From: Morinoia aosen
Taxonomy: Eukaryota; Arthropoda; Malacostraca; Amphipoda; Talitridae
DNA: 64,000 nucleotides
Direction: 5' to 3'
Assembly (NCBI GenBank): GCA_030386875.1
Contig: CM059576.1
Span: 20,030,058 to 20,094,057 of the forward strand
The notes beneath the pieces were generated by a model. The model was not told the DNA's origin and searched no databases. It saw only the letters and a program-made list of their open reading frames with translations. A program made the position numbers and the translations under genes. This document shows positions 44,936-56,729 of this stretch, one piece after another. Numbering within the stretch: position 1 is the first letter of the stretch; each line of letters opens with the position of its first letter.

Positions 44936-46303
44936 CATTCTGAGTCCGCTATTGTTTTCAATTTTCAACAACGATTTCCTTCCAAATCCTTCTAACACTC
45001 GAATCTCTATGTGTGCAAATGATGTCCAAATTGCAATGACAAGCTCTGTATCAGAAATAACACAGACAAAAAATAGAGCCGATGCCATATTGATCAGCCT
45101 CAAGTCATGGTATGACCAAAAGAGTCTCAAGCTAAACGCGAGTAAAACACAATTCTTTGTTTTTGGATCAAAAGATGCAATAAACAATATTCGAAATCTG
45201 GATCTAACTCTTACGGTTTGAAATGATAAAATTCACCCATCAGAAAAAATAAAAAAATTAGGTATTTGGTTCGATAGAAACATGTCCTTCAAATACCACG
45301 TTGATAAAACCTGCAACGCAATTCACGGGACTTAAATGTTTTTTAATCGTATATAAAGTATGCTTGACGAAGAATCAAGATTATTGGCCGTCCAATCATC
45401 GGCCTTATCACGTATTGACTACTGTAGCCTTTTATGGGGAAATATACCGAAATATCTTCAAAAAGATCTACAAAAATGCATGAATTTTGCAGCTAAGGTT
45501 GTATGCAACGGTAAATTCAAAAATAACTAGGCAAGTCGGACAACCCGATACTCGGGTTGCAAAATTTCCGCAAAATTTTGCAATTTTCTTCAATAAAACA
45601 ATCTGATCACCACACATTCGTATCCATCATACAAATATATTTCAGTCGAAAATCTTCCCATAAATTGTCCAAATCAACCAAATTTAGCGCAATCAATCAA
45701 TCAATCAGCACGTTTACGGCAAAACATGTGCATAAAAAACTGAGGAGACGCACCCTTGACTTGTTTTGTTTTTTTGCCATTCAGTTTTAATGGCAATTTT
45801 TAATCACAATTTGTAGTCGCCGTGGTCAATATTTTTCCAATCTGATAGTTTTCTGCAAATATAGACACCAGTGGCTTCAATTTAATACCTCACTTGACCA
45901 TATAGACCCAGCCAATTTTCTAAACGGACTCGGACAAATTTTGAGTTACTGAATTAAGTATATAGATGATCACCTAACACCTCTAATGAATAAGCTAGTC
46001 TGGGCTCCTATTCAGGAAAGGTTTCTGGTGTACAAAGCTCAATACGGATTCTCCTCTTTATATCTTCCTCATAGCAATGCTGAAATAGTGAAATTCCATT
46101 CCCCTACCGTCACCAACTTAAAGCCGTATAGGCGACTTGATGTCCTAATCAAATACCGTTCATCTAACATTGGGCAGAAAGCTCCGTCAGTATCAGGCGC
46201 CTTACTGTGGAACAAACACCCCCAGACCAACAAAACCCTTCAAACACTAGGAGAATTCAAAAGTAAAATAGCTCTCTATCTTGCGTCTACTCTACACAAT
46301 TAG
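44936..46303 (+). pseudogene. LINE D reverse transcriptase C-terminal half
   Basis: It continues SPLLFSIFNNDFLPN and MCANDVQIAMTSS, where the catalytic YADD box is mutated to CAND. Then come LKLNASKTQFFVFGS and the IDYCSLLWGNIPKYLQKDLQ region. It is interrupted by about 430 bp of unrelated DNA (45527-45960) and ends with PIQERFLVYKAQYGFSSLYL and PSVSGALLWNKHPQ, close to the usual C-terminus of CR1/L2-type LINEs. Multiple stops and frameshifts are present. Confidence 0.8.
45527..45960. other. Unclassified insertion in LINE D
   Basis: About 430 bp between the codons for CNGKFKN and DHLTPLMNKLVW, which are near neighbours in related LINEs. It contains the small hairpin CAACCCGATACTCGGGTTG and repeated ATCA phrases. 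The ends could not be resolved. Confidence 0.45.
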
Positions 46304-46434
46304 TGTGAACTACAGTACGTACTAGACAAGAAGTCAGGAATTTTTAGTGCTGACTATCTTATCTTTCGTTACATCATACAACAATCAAGACATATTAGTA
46401 TTATGATTGCTTGTATGCGAATATTAAGTACATG

Positions 46435-46525
46435 TATGTACGCACATGTGACGCTTGTATGTATGTATATGTGTATATATGTGTATGGATATATATATAT
46501 GTGTGTGTGTATATATATATGTACA
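46435..46525. repeat. TATG/TATA microsatellite
   Basis: Alternating GTATGTA, ATATGTGTATAT and TATATATATATGTGTGTGTG runs just downstream of LINE D. Confidence 0.85.
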
Positions 46526-46619
46526 ACATATTTCTCTCCTAAAGTGCTCTAGTCGATATTGTGTAATACTGTGTTGTCCCCTCTACTCTTTGAGTATACT
46601 TTGGCCACACTATTTTAGG

Positions 46620-48770
46620 TTGTTTTTGAATTTCTCGTTTTATTTCAAGAGTGTTGCAAATGTTATGGTTGACATTGTACAACGATCCTTCTCATCTATT
46701 TGAATCCGGTGAACTTTTTTGTGCCAATGCTAGTATCATATGAAATTTAATGTTTGCGTTATTGTAAAATATTTCAATTTATCCGAGCCAGTAATTTAGC
46801 TTACTAGTTGATACGAAACAATGTAAAATTACCTCTTATATCAACCTCGCAGTCTAAGACGCAAATTAATTTGGATCTACCCGTTTTACTTTCAACCATA
46901 TTCCCTCATTTCACTAGTTCCTCTGTTTGTAAGCTCAAATTTCAGTATGGGAGTGCACTAACTAAAGTGTTTTAACTACGCATCACATGCACAATGTTTT
47001 CTTGACCACTTGTAATAAAATCCAGTGTTAAAATCAGACCAACGCAACGAAGGGAATGCATTTGCTACGTGCTTTCTTCCCAGCCATTTGTTTCAAAAAT
47101 TAACTGGTATAAGTATTACGGTCCCCATGAGTAGATATCAAGTCATAGTCTAAATTTGAAGAAATTTGAAAGCATTTCTCGCTCATATTAAAACATATGA
47201 ACATGCGACGTACTTCATTGACAATTTTTACTTTCCTACGCTCGTGTGTGCATTAAGACGTTAAGACGAAATCATTTTCGGTGGTTAATTTTTCGTATTG
47301 TTCCAGCTATGCAGAAACTATTATGAACTCATGATCCAATATACGCGCACCCTAACAAGAGTGTTGAACTATGTATCACAGGGATTTTTTTTCTTAGTTA
47401 TTTACATTTATTTTACAATTTCAAAACCAAATTAATTACAGCAAAGAAAGAGAGGATGTTGATGTGAGGGTATTTTAGCATCTTCTTTCTCATTCTTCGT
47501 TCTTATTAAAACGTTTTAAAAAGGCCACGGATTCGACGAATGTCATAACTTTAAAGAACATAATTTTCTTAATCTTTGTATTCTGATCTCAAATTGCTCT
47601 TGTAAGCTTCGTGTGGTAAACTCTTCTTACCTTCTTACTCTCGTGAATACATAATGACAACACCATTTGGGATAGTTTACTTTTTGTACGGTTCTACCTA
47701 TGTTGAAAATGTTACGGCTAGCATCGCACAACAATCCTTTTCATGTCTTTGACTCCGATGAACTCTTTGCGCCAGTACTATTAGCGTAAGTAAGAAATAT
47801 CGTAACCATTTTCTGTTTTTTTTCATGGTGAATATTATATTCTTTCCGACCTCACCACTTGGCATACCAGTTGATGCGTCAGTGTGAAAAATCGTCTCAA
47901 ATCCCGATTGTCAACCTCATATTTCTAGACGCAAACTAAATCAAATCTGCTGATTTTACTTCTAACATCAATCCCTCACGCTCGTATCACTTGCTCCTAT
48001 GTTCTTATGGTCATATTTTCAATACGAGTACGCACTAACCTGAGGGTTTACAGCAATGCGTCACATGAATTATGTTTTCTTAGTGACTTGTATTTAAATG
48101 CATTACCAAAATCTTACTACCGCAACGAAGAGGAACGCATTTTTTCGTGCTTTTCTCCGAATCTTGTTTCGACAATTATCATGGGTATTACGATAACCAT
48201 GTATGAATAGCAATTAACGATCTAAATCATTTGTTTCAACACTTAACATGGGTATTACGAAAACCATGTATGAATAGCAATAAAAGATCTAAATCATTTG
48301 TTTCAACACTTAACATGGGTATTACGATAACCATGTATGAATAGCAATTAAGGATCTAAATCATTTGTTTCAACACTTAACATGGGTATTATGATAACCA
48401 TGTATGAATAGCAATTAAGGATCTCTATGCTAAGGTATTTGAATGCGTTTTTCGCTTATATTTCAATACATGTGCGCACTAATGAAAGTGTTTTTCAAAT
48501 AAGCGTCGCGAGGTTTGTGTTCTCTTAGTTACTTGTATTTAAATGCACTGTTAATATCAGATTAGACAAGGAAGGGAACTCATTTTTGTTGTGCTTCTCT
48601 GTCAACCATTTTTTGTTTCAACATTTTACACGGGTATTACGATACCAACGTGTTATAATCAGTTAAGGATGTTAATGTTAAGGTATTTTAAAAACCAATG
48701 TATCGACATTTCATGTATGTACTTTATTAGAAATAAAATGTTTTTCTTTTCTTTCTGGTGTTAGTTACGA
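46620..48770 (+). repeat. Tandem of about 1.05-kb diverged repeats with 67-bp subrepeats
   Basis: 46630-47150 and 47690-48190 align in order: GTTATGGTTGACATTGTACA with GTTACGGCTAGCATCGCACA, GAATCCGGTGAACTTTTTTG with GACTCCGATGAACTCTTTGC, CTTACTAGTTGATACG with CATACCAGTTGATGCG, CAACGAAGGGAATGCATT with CAACGAAGAGGAACGCATT. Inside the second unit a 67-bp subunit (ATGGGTATTACGATAACCAT, GTATGAATAGCAATTAA) occurs about four times at 48150-48420. A third partial unit follows to 48770. Non-coding. Confidence 0.8.
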
Positions 48771-48828
48771 GGCTTTTGAAAAACCAGTGTACAAGATGAT
48801 ATGTATTAAACTTTATTGAAATCCTTTC

Positions 48829-49350
48829 ATGTCCTTTGAACAAGATGAAGCGCCTAGCATCAAAGAATCTAATGGAAGACTCACAATTAAAGTAAGTCTC
48901 GCAGTCATTAATGGCACATTTTCTGAGGTAACCTCTACTGTTATGGAGCTAGAAACTCAGGGACATCCAATTCCAAGAGTAATAAAATTAATGGATAATG
49001 TAGAGGAAACATTGAAGAGCACATTTAAAAAAATATTATCTAAAGTTAAAATGCATTTTGGTAAAAAACAGAGGTTTTAAAAATATGAAAACAATCAACT
49101 CAATTTTGACTCGTGATGAACCCATTAAAGATGAATCCATCCATTTTTAATGGATGAATCCATTAAAGAATATTCCCCTTCCGAACTTACTTGCTTCACC
49201 TTTGATCCTCTTGTTTCTTATGATGTCGAGCGGATGTTTCTGCAACATAAAACTTTGCTGACAGATAATCGTAGAAGATTTGTTTTTGAAATCTCAAATA
49301 CCACGTAATTATTAAGTGCAACCCTCGAATCTGATGCTAAAAAATATTCA
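48829..49350 (+). pseudogene. Probable hAT-type transposase C-terminal relic
   Basis: An open stretch (83 codons to 49080) ending IPRVIKLMDNVEETLK is followed, after stops, by FDPLVSYDVERMFLQHKTLL then TDNRRRFVFE. A 'VERxFSxYKxxLxxxRxxxxxEN' pattern like this is characteristic of the dimerisation end of hAT-like transposases. Only the C-terminal part is present and it has several stops. The assignment rests on this short motif. Confidence 0.4.
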
Positions 49351-50250
49351 TGGTATAAAAAAGGTGCTAAAAAATGTTCCTTGCATTCATGAAAACTATT
49401 ACACAAAATCAAACTTAGATTGGATTACTTTTTTCATTCGTTATCATCGTCCTTAACGCTTTCAGATTAGAATTGTTACTGTTTTAAAATGTTTGTGTTT
49501 AGATAAGTCATAAAATTTAGTTTAAAATTGTTTAAACTTAATTATTAGTTAAAAATTATGAATGAAATTGTTGTTTCGGAGTATGAAAAAGTACACTGTA
49601 CTCTGTATCATTGTTTCTGTATAATATTCCTCAGAAAAAATATAAATTTGGAGCTTTTCTAGTGAAGCATATATATATATGCATATATATATTTTTGCTT
49701 GGCAAATAATATGCGCTTCAACATGTATGGATAAAGTGAAGTACGTATATATGAAGCGAGTGTTTCTGCATATTTTAAGGATTTACCAGCATAATTCTTG
49801 CCAAAGCCTTCACATTTTATGCTGCATGTGCGCTACAAAAATCAGCAAATATGCAGCATATTTCATGCTGCATTTTGTCACATCCCTACTGATAGCCCAA
49901 AACCTGGCACCACCAATGGCCTACCGACATGTCGCAATGGTGACGTCATAAAGTGCTTGGAACGCAGCCGCTTTATTGGCTAGCCAAACAAGAAGTGTAC
50001 GTTTCTCCATAATAATTACTCTACCTTGTTTCCTCTCTTGTGGTAACGTAGTTGTTTGATTAAATAACTGAATCGGCACCACTCAACTTGATTTTACGTC
50101 TATGTGCATAAAATGGGCTTTGTTCTATTGTAAAATTCTTTTCGTTCGCATTATCAATGGTCTCTAAAGCGTTGACATGGAGAGGAAAAAAAGGGAAATA
50201 TATGCAAGCTTTTTGACCAACAGGGTCGTCCAGTTAACCCTTTTTAAGCT
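49350..50250. other. No gene seen
   Basis: AT-rich spacer with a TATATATGCATATATATA microsatellite near 49670 and a GCAGCATATTTCATGCTGC inverted repeat near 49855. Confidence 0.45.
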
Positions 50251-50400
50251 TTTCCCGAGTTTTACTTCACCAGAGAAGCTGCTTGGTCCGAAAAATGTGT
50301 GGAGCAGGCGCAGGACTCGAAACCGGGACCTTGTCGTCTGGAAAGCAACGCTCTGCGTTTGCAAGACAAAGGCGTATACAGATATCAAGATTAATCTTTT
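50250..50400 (-). repeat. Possible tRNA-derived SINE head
   Basis: The minus strand carries a B-box-like GGTTTCGAGTCC (about 50324-50313, one extra T) preceded by GCAGAGCGTTGCTTTCCAG, a plausible decayed A-box region. No tail was identified. Confidence 0.35.
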
Positions 50401-50854
50401 ATCTTAATTTTTTCATCACACATCGCATCACACATCGCTGCTTTGCAGGAAAGAAAAATAAATAAATAAATAAATAAATGTGAAAACGTTTATTTTCAAG
50501 AAAGTTGAAACATGAAATGTATAACTTAATGATTGAAAAAACGTTTTTATGGCTTGCATTGAGCTATATCGAAGAAGTTAAACTTGTAAGACGATGCTAA
50601 AAATCGTTAGAAGAAAACAGGATAATGAAAAATAGCAAAGCACCAACTCAGGAATAGAAACTTCATTCGAACCGCAGAACTTGCAAGGTTTCCGTTTGCT
50701 CAGCATGCAATGAAGATCTGCATGTTTATTTTGGAGAACTGAACTTTAAAAAATCCATTTATATTGAAATAAACCGTCTTTTATCTTGAAATAATAAGTT
50801 TTGTTTTATTGATACCATGAATAAGGGTAAGGCGATGTAAATAAGTCCTCCGAC

Positions 50855-50960
50855 TCAATGTCTCAGGTGCAGCGGCAGTCGCAGTGTTAGACTCTGCAAC
50901 TCCGGACCTGAGAGCGTCAGGTTCAACTCTCGAAATTTCTGGTAAATTTTCACAGAATCG
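50855..50960 (+). repeat. Possible tRNA-derived SINE head
   Basis: The plus strand has GTGTTAGACTCTGC (A-box-like) followed 26 bases later by GGTTCAACTCT (B-box-like, 50920-50930). The spacing suits an internal pol III promoter. The 3' end is not defined. Confidence 0.4.
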
Positions 50961-51529
50961 TACAACTTATAAATAAAAGAATGGGACAACGAATCATTCA
51001 AAAGAATGAAAAATCGATCATACAACACACCAGTATAGTTCTAACCACAATATTTGATTATGCGTTGACACAACAGACGACCCTCATACAATCTGATGTT
51101 TGTGATGGTGCCACATTCCACTGTCTTTGTTGAAGTAGAAAATAGTAACAGCTGTAGGGTTCTACAACTAGAGCGATGGATATGGAGTTATACGGCTGTA
51201 GAGTGGTGGTGGTTGTAGAGTTATACAGCTGCAGAATCGCACCAGGAGCACCAGAGTAAATTAACTAAATTACATAAAATCATTTATTGTTCAATAACTA
51301 ATATTGTACTATAAACGTCACAAGATATCAATGCCTATAAACTTCAACTGAATCCCACAGCAAAATTTACAAAAACGTGCCAATCAAATTTACATTTTCC
51401 GTAAGCCGGACGCTACCTGCTATCACAACAACAAGCAAGTTAGCCATTAACCTAGGTTGCGAGTCATCCCAACGACATGACTGCTTATCTGGTCAGTGCG
51501 CAACTATTGCTAAATACAATATTTTCCAT

Positions 51530-51745
51530 CGTAGAGATACCTTTTCTACTGCCAAGATATCATTTCTCACTGTGTAGGTTATCTTTCTCTACAACAAAGA
51601 TACCTTTTTCGACAGTAAAGATTTCTTTTCCCACTGCAAAGATACCAATAATTTCCACCGTAAAGATTTATTTTTCTACCACAAAGATATTTTTCTTTAG
51701 AGCAAAGATATCGTTTCCTATGGTGGAGGTATCTTTGTGGCCTGC
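51530..51745 (+). repeat. Degenerate 24-bp minisatellite downstream of gene B
   Basis: About eight imperfect units of the CTACNACAAAGATATCTTTTTC type lie between the gene B stop codon and its probable polyadenylation region. On the minus strand AAATAAATC near 51672-51665 could serve as a poly(A) signal. Confidence 0.6.
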
Positions 51746-51831
51746 TGTCGGCTACCCTCCCATGGGGAGGATAAGCCCGGTATATGTATGTATGTATCTT
51801 TCACCAGGTTTTAAATCACGTTTTGCAGACA

Positions 51832-53361
51832 CTAGATACCATGCTCGGCAGTCTCATGCTTCTTCAAGCAGTGTTTATATTCGGAGGAATATTCACAGAG
51901 GCCGCACTTGTACCGCTTGGAGATGCCGTGTTTGTTGTACAGATGCGTCATGAGCTTAGATTTTTCCGGGTAGCAGTTAAGGCATCGAGCGCACCAAAAC
52001 GGCTTCCCTACACCGTGTTTACTAAGCCGGTGCCGGCTAAGGTTAAACTTCTGGGCGCAGGTATAGTCACACAAGCCACACTTGAACGGCTCCCCTACTT
52101 TGTGCATGGCCGTCAAGTGTCTCTTGTACCCGCCTTTAGCAAAGAAAGAGGCGTCGCAATATTCACACTTGTATGGCTTCTTCAAGTTGAACGGCATTTG
52201 CACATCATCTTCAGCGAGAAATTGGCTCCCTCTTTCGTGCTCCATCCTGTGGGCGAACACGAGATGATACTTAAGGTCTGTTTTCCTTGGACACCTGTAG
52301 TCACAGAGCACACACTTGAAGGGCTTAACCTTTACGTGCTTGGCGAGCTTGTGCCGCCTGAGGACACTCAGCTGTGGTGTGGCGAAGCTGCACGAGTCAC
52401 ACTGTAAGCGCTGACCCATGTCGTGCTTGGACATGCAGTGCACCTTGAGCTGCTCCACTTGCCCGCACGTGTACTCGCACAAGTCGCAAGCGTACGGGTC
52501 ACCCTTGCCGTGCTTGCTGAGTATGTGACGCTTGAGGTGCGTCTTACGGTGGTACGAGCGGGGGCAAATATCGCACTTGAAAGTTTTGTTTCTGTCGCAG
52601 TTCCACATGAGGCGCACGCCCGATGGTTTTAAGTCCTCCGGCCATTTGGTGCTTCCAGGCGAGAACGTAGATGGTGAGGTTGATGGGACAGGCAATGAGG
52701 TCGATGGTAAGGTAGATGGGGCAGGCAATGAGGTCGATGGTAAGGTAGATGGGGCAGGCAATGAGGTTGATGGTAAGGTAGATGGGGCAGGCAATGAGGT
52801 TGATGGTAAGGTAGATGGGGCAGGCAATGAGGTCGATGGTAAGGTAGATGGGGCAGGCAATGAGGTCGATGGTAAGGTAGATAGAACAAGCAATGAAGCA
52901 GAGGGAGCAGCGAGCGACGAGGTAGACGAAGCAGTTGACGAGGTATATGGGGCAGGCGACAGAGTAGACAAAGTAGATGAAGCAGACGAAAGGGCAGACG
53001 AAGCAGTCGACGAGGGAGATGGGGCAGTCGACAAGGTAAACATGGCAGTTGGTAAGGTAGATGAGGCATTCAACAAAGTGGACAACACAGTAGATGGGGC
53101 AGGCAACACAGTAGATGGGGCAGGCAACACAGTAGATGAGGCAGGCAACACAGCAGATGGGGCAGGCAACACAGCAGATGGGGCAGGCAACACAGCAGAT
53201 GGGGCAGGCAACACAGCAGATGGGGCAGGCAACACAGCAGATGGGGCAGGCAACACAGCAGATGGGGCAGGCAACACAGCAGATGGGGCAGGCAACACAG
53301 TAGAGAAGGCAGGCAGGTGAGGCTGAGACGCAGGCATCTTCTGGGTTTTCCGCTGCCTCTT
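51832..53361 (-). CDS. Gene B exon 4: C2H2 zinc-finger protein, eight fingers
   Basis: Last coding exon, 509 codons plus stop, from acceptor CTGTTCAG at 53362 (phase 0). It starts KRQRKTQKMP, then about eleven 7-residue units (VLPAPSA), then six 11-residue units (SLPAPSTLPST), then eight C2H2 fingers. The fingers include CDICPRSYHRKTHLKRHILS, CDLCEYTCGQVEQLKVH, CVLCDYRCPRKTDLKYHLVF, CGLCDYTCAQKFNLSRHRLS and the final CGLCEYSSEYKHCLKKHE. A non-finger gap of about 20 residues follows the fourth finger. Linkers are KHGKGDPYAC-like rather than TGEKP. All zinc ligands look intact, so this is the better preserved of the two paralogues. It is probably a nuclear nucleic-acid-binding protein with unknown targets. 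Total predicted length, with the exons below, is at least 970 residues. Confidence 0.85.
   Translation of the reverse strand, partial: KRQRKTQKMPASQPHLPAFSTVLPAPSAVLPAPSAVLPAPSAVLPAPSAVLPAPSAVLPAPSAVLPAPSAVLPASSTVLPAPSTVLPAPSTVLSTLLNASSTLPTAMFTLSTAPSPSSTASSALSSASSTLSTLSPAPYTSSTASSTSSLAAPSASLLVLSTLPSTSLPAPSTLPSTSLPAPSTLPSTSLPAPSTLPSTSLPAPSTLPSTSLPAPSTLPSTSLPVPSTSPSTFSPGSTKWPEDLKPSGVRLMWNCDRNKTFKCDICPRSYHRKTHLKRHILSKHGKGDPYACDLCEYTCGQVEQLKVHCMSKHDMGQRLQCDSCSFATPQLSVLRRHKLAKHVKVKPFKCVLCDYRCPRKTDLKYHLVFAHRMEHERGSQFLAEDDVQMPFNLKKPYKCEYCDASFFAKGGYKRHLTAMHKVGEPFKCGLCDYTCAQKFNLSRHRLSKHGVGKPFWCARCLNCYPEKSKLMTHLYNKHGISKRYKCGLCEYSSEYKHCLKKHETAEHGI
52688..52885 (-). repeat. 33-bp coding minisatellite in gene B exon 4
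   Basis: Six units of 33 bases (GGCAATGAGGTCGATGGTAA type on the plus strand), each coding 11 residues (SLPAPSTLPST). They are almost identical, which implies recent expansion or conversion. Confidence 0.92.
53079..53310 (-). repeat. 21-bp coding minisatellite in gene B exon 4
   Basis: About eleven units of 21 bases (GGCAACACAGCAGATGGGGC type on the plus strand), each coding VLPAPSA. The central units are identical. Confidence 0.92.
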
Positions 53362-54489
53362 CTGAACAGTAGGGATGAGTTTAGTTTTTGAATTTCAACT
53401 CTCTTCACATCATTATGAATATTATTATTGTATTATCTGTATTATTATTGTCATTGGTTACCAGCCGTTACCACCAACAAGCACAGTGGGATGCATTAGC
53501 AAATTACAATTTCAAATTACATTTCAAGTACAATTTCAAAACTTAGTATCAATTATATGTACTAATAAATTTTAACTTTTACCATTGATGAATTTTATTT
53601 ATCAATAAATTTTATACAAAACCAAATTTAAAAAAATGTTTAAAATTCAAATACATTTCAAATTGAACTAAATTTCAAACTTTAATATACTTTGATCCAG
53701 TCTGCAAGAGATGGTAATGCTAAGAATGAAAGGCAGCAAGTCATATCCCCCAGTTCATAAGTGTTAGACGTGTGTGTAGTATTAACTTATTCAACATTTA
53801 ATTAATGTTAAACGTGAGTGGCAGAAATTTGGACGGTTTCACTGCAAGAAAATGGATTCTTCATCAGTGAGCTTTTGCATTCATAATTTAGGGAGCCTTG
53901 CTGCAGGTGGGTATTTCTTTAGCATTCAGTCAAAGAAAATTTGTAAAGAATCACAAAAGCTGCTGTTTGTAGTGTACAGCATTATGTATTTTTTAAAAAC
54001 AACAAAACACATAACAAATACAAAAGAAATCTCAATAATAAGAAATAATGGAAACACAAGTAACAAAAACAAAACAAATAAAAACAGAAGAAATTATAAC
54101 AGAAGAAATAACAACACAGCATTCATATTTCATATTTATGATATTTATGATTCATATTTCGGCCACTGCATCAATGCAGTGTTAATGCTAACCCACGGCA
54201 AATTCCAAACACATGACGCCTTGACCAGAAAAATAAGACTGAAGTGAGCAATAAAAAAATTTACATATGACAAATGAATGGATGTGGTTTGTTGAGTGTG
54301 ACACTAATGAAGAGAAGTAATTTATTGAATTATTATTCAAAGAGAAGAATCAATCAATGAAAATATAATCAAAGCCTATAAAAAACATCAATGCAGAGGA
54401 CCAGAAAACATTAGAATATAAAACTTACAAGTACATAGAACTGTACGTACTTATTTTCAGCTCGTGTAGTGAAAGAAAGAACATGTATA

Positions 54490-54865
54490 AAGAGCCCCCT
54501 CGCTACTTCGCGGTTCGACTATCTCGGATTCATAACTCCGCGGGTGTCTAAAATACGTACACGTAAAATTAATACATAGACTTTTTTGCATAAAATATGA
54601 AGACTTTACCGAATAAAATACCAAAAATTTTTCTGCGCAGCAGTAAAAGTTATCACCATCATTCCTAAAGTGTTATTGGTTAAAATTAGTCCCTGTTATT
54701 AATAGAGTACTGCACGGTAAAGGATGGGTTCTTAATACATAGTATAAGGAGGGTTTTAATAATCCAAAGTTTAATGATCCAAATAAATACGGTGAATATG
54801 TTGTCCCTACTTAGCAAAAATTCAGTTATCGGAACTGACCAACCGCGATAATCGAGGGATTGCTG
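54490..54865. mobile_element. Pogo/Tigger-type non-autonomous element
   Basis: The right end, inverted, reads CAGCAATCCCTCGATTATCG, the classic pogo/Tigger terminus. The left end reads AGCCCCCTCGCTACTTCGCGG-like sequence followed by CGGATTCATAACTCCGCGGG, typical of Tigger subterminal sequence. TA flanks both sides (54488-54489 and 54866-54867). The 376 bp interior has no transposase frame. Confidence 0.75.
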
Positions 54866-56084
54866 TATAGTAATAAGCATGTGTTAATCTAACTAACTAC
54901 ATATTTCACTAGCCAGATTACACAGGCTGGTGTACATGTTTCCTGATGTGCGTGTTGTGCAAAGTTTTGTATAACTTATTTTTGATTAACCTTGTCCCAC
55001 TGTCTATTGAAGTAGCGTTTCGTGACACAATTCTTTCAGAAAGATTGCAAAATTTAATAAAATACTGGTCCTAAATAAATACGGCGTAATCTGCAACCAA
55101 ACATGTTTATCGGACAGGATCTGAGGAGTCATAGACAGTTACAACTTTCTATTCTTAAACATGGAATGAATAAACTTTTTAAATGAAAGCACTAAGTAAG
55201 GCTCAAATTTTAGCCTCACTATTTCGGCCAGCTGATTTTTGGCTGTTAGCCTATATATTGGGGCTGGAAATACTGCCTTCTCAGTACACAAGAAGAAAAC
55301 TTGATTTCAAGTTACTACGACAGGCTTCGGAGAACGAGCAGCAGATATCAAAAAGGACACGCGATCAACTTGTCTCGGAGGATGAAGAAATTATAATTTC
55401 GCCGATGACCCGCGCTATTTGAAGTTCGTAGGTGCAATAATAGTTTAGATATTAGAGTCATCGCAAAATGAGACTTATCAGTCTACCTCGCTGCCTGCCT
55501 CACACGAGGGCGCGAGAATTTTTATCTCTAGCCTCCCAAAGCAGTCACAGACTTCTTTCCTCCCTGAGAGGGATGTGAGAGACCCCTTCCCTCTCATGGA
55601 GGGGTCTTTTCCAGCTAAGAACGTGATATTAACTTTCTATTTCTGCAGTAACAAATTTGAGGAAACCTAATCATGCTATTCAAAACTTTCCATATGAAAT
55701 TTTGAACCTCATAAATCAATACTAGGTTTTTAATTCTGATTTCAACCCAATCGTTATCGTTATTTGCAAACTCTTGTATATTTTCAGTTTTCTTCAATTT
55801 CACCGATAACATTGATACCACCTATTTTTCGTTCATTCTCTCACATCAGTGAAGAATGATTTGAAATCATGTCCAGTGTTTGAAACTCATAGCCCGTCGT
55901 TTTACCAATTAATGAAGGAATATGCATTCATCCCTTGTGTTCGCAAAAGAGTGTCCAGAATCAATGTTGAACGGATTAGTTTCTCTTCACTCTGAGACAG
56001 CGCTTCATAATTAGGGTCTCTGTGGCGTTCGCAAGCGCGGCGTATGGGGGCAGGAGAACCTTGAACCCTGCCCTCTCCCGAAGA

Positions 56085-56460
56085 AGTATATGAGAATTTT
56101 ATTATACATTCCGGCGCGGAGAATGAATTGATGTTTAAACTGAAACCAATTCGTAGTTTCTAGGTGCTATAGTTTAGAAATTAGAATGCGCCCTAAATGT
56201 GCCTTATCGAGAAAATCAGCCGATCATTAAGGGGGTAGGGGAACCTCTATCTTGCCTCCCAGCCAGCGTATGAGAGTTTTCTTATACACTCCGGCGTGGA
56301 GAATGAATTGATGTTTAAACTGAAAGCAATTTGAAGTTTGTGGGTGCAATAGTTCAGAAATTAGAATGTGCCCCAAATGAGCCTCACAGAGAAAATCGGC
56401 CGACTATTGAGGGGCCACGAGAGCCTCGCTCCCTGCCCCCCACTGGGCAGGGAGATTGTA
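56085..56460 (+). repeat. Two tandem units of about 183 bp
   Basis: The phrase GGAGAATGAATTGATGTTTA at 56119 recurs at 56302, with matching CAATAGTT.AGAAATTAGAATG and GAGAAAATC(A/G)GCCGA blocks. A fragment of a third unit lies at 55425-55500 (TTTGAAGTTCGTAGGTGCAA). Confidence 0.8.
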
Positions 56461-56729
56461 TAATTTGTATAATTGTATAATTGATTGTACTAATTTCAAG
56501 ATTGTACGTTTTAAAGTTTAGAAATTACCCTATTTGTCAGGGTAATTCAGAGGTTCCTTCGAAGGGTTCCAGATCAGAACCCAAAAAAAGGTAGCCGGTG
56601 TGACTTATACGCTAAATATCAAACCAACCTCGGCAGGAGGGCCTCCTTGTGTGGCAGCTGACCGCGCTGAGCTGCGTGACGTCCTCACCGCCACCTGCAC
56701 ACACGCCATTGGTCAGTTACTGTGGTGGA

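Noticed and set aside
52532..53320. Plus-strand frame rich in GNEVDGKVDGA repeats
   Set aside because: Antisense shadow of the repetitive N-terminal part of the gene B finger exon, whose minus-strand fingers are clearly the real product.
55183..55422. 79-codon frame with FRPADFWLLAYILGLEIL
   Set aside because: No recognised motif, no splice context fitting gene B, lies on the opposite strand in its intron. Kept as chance.
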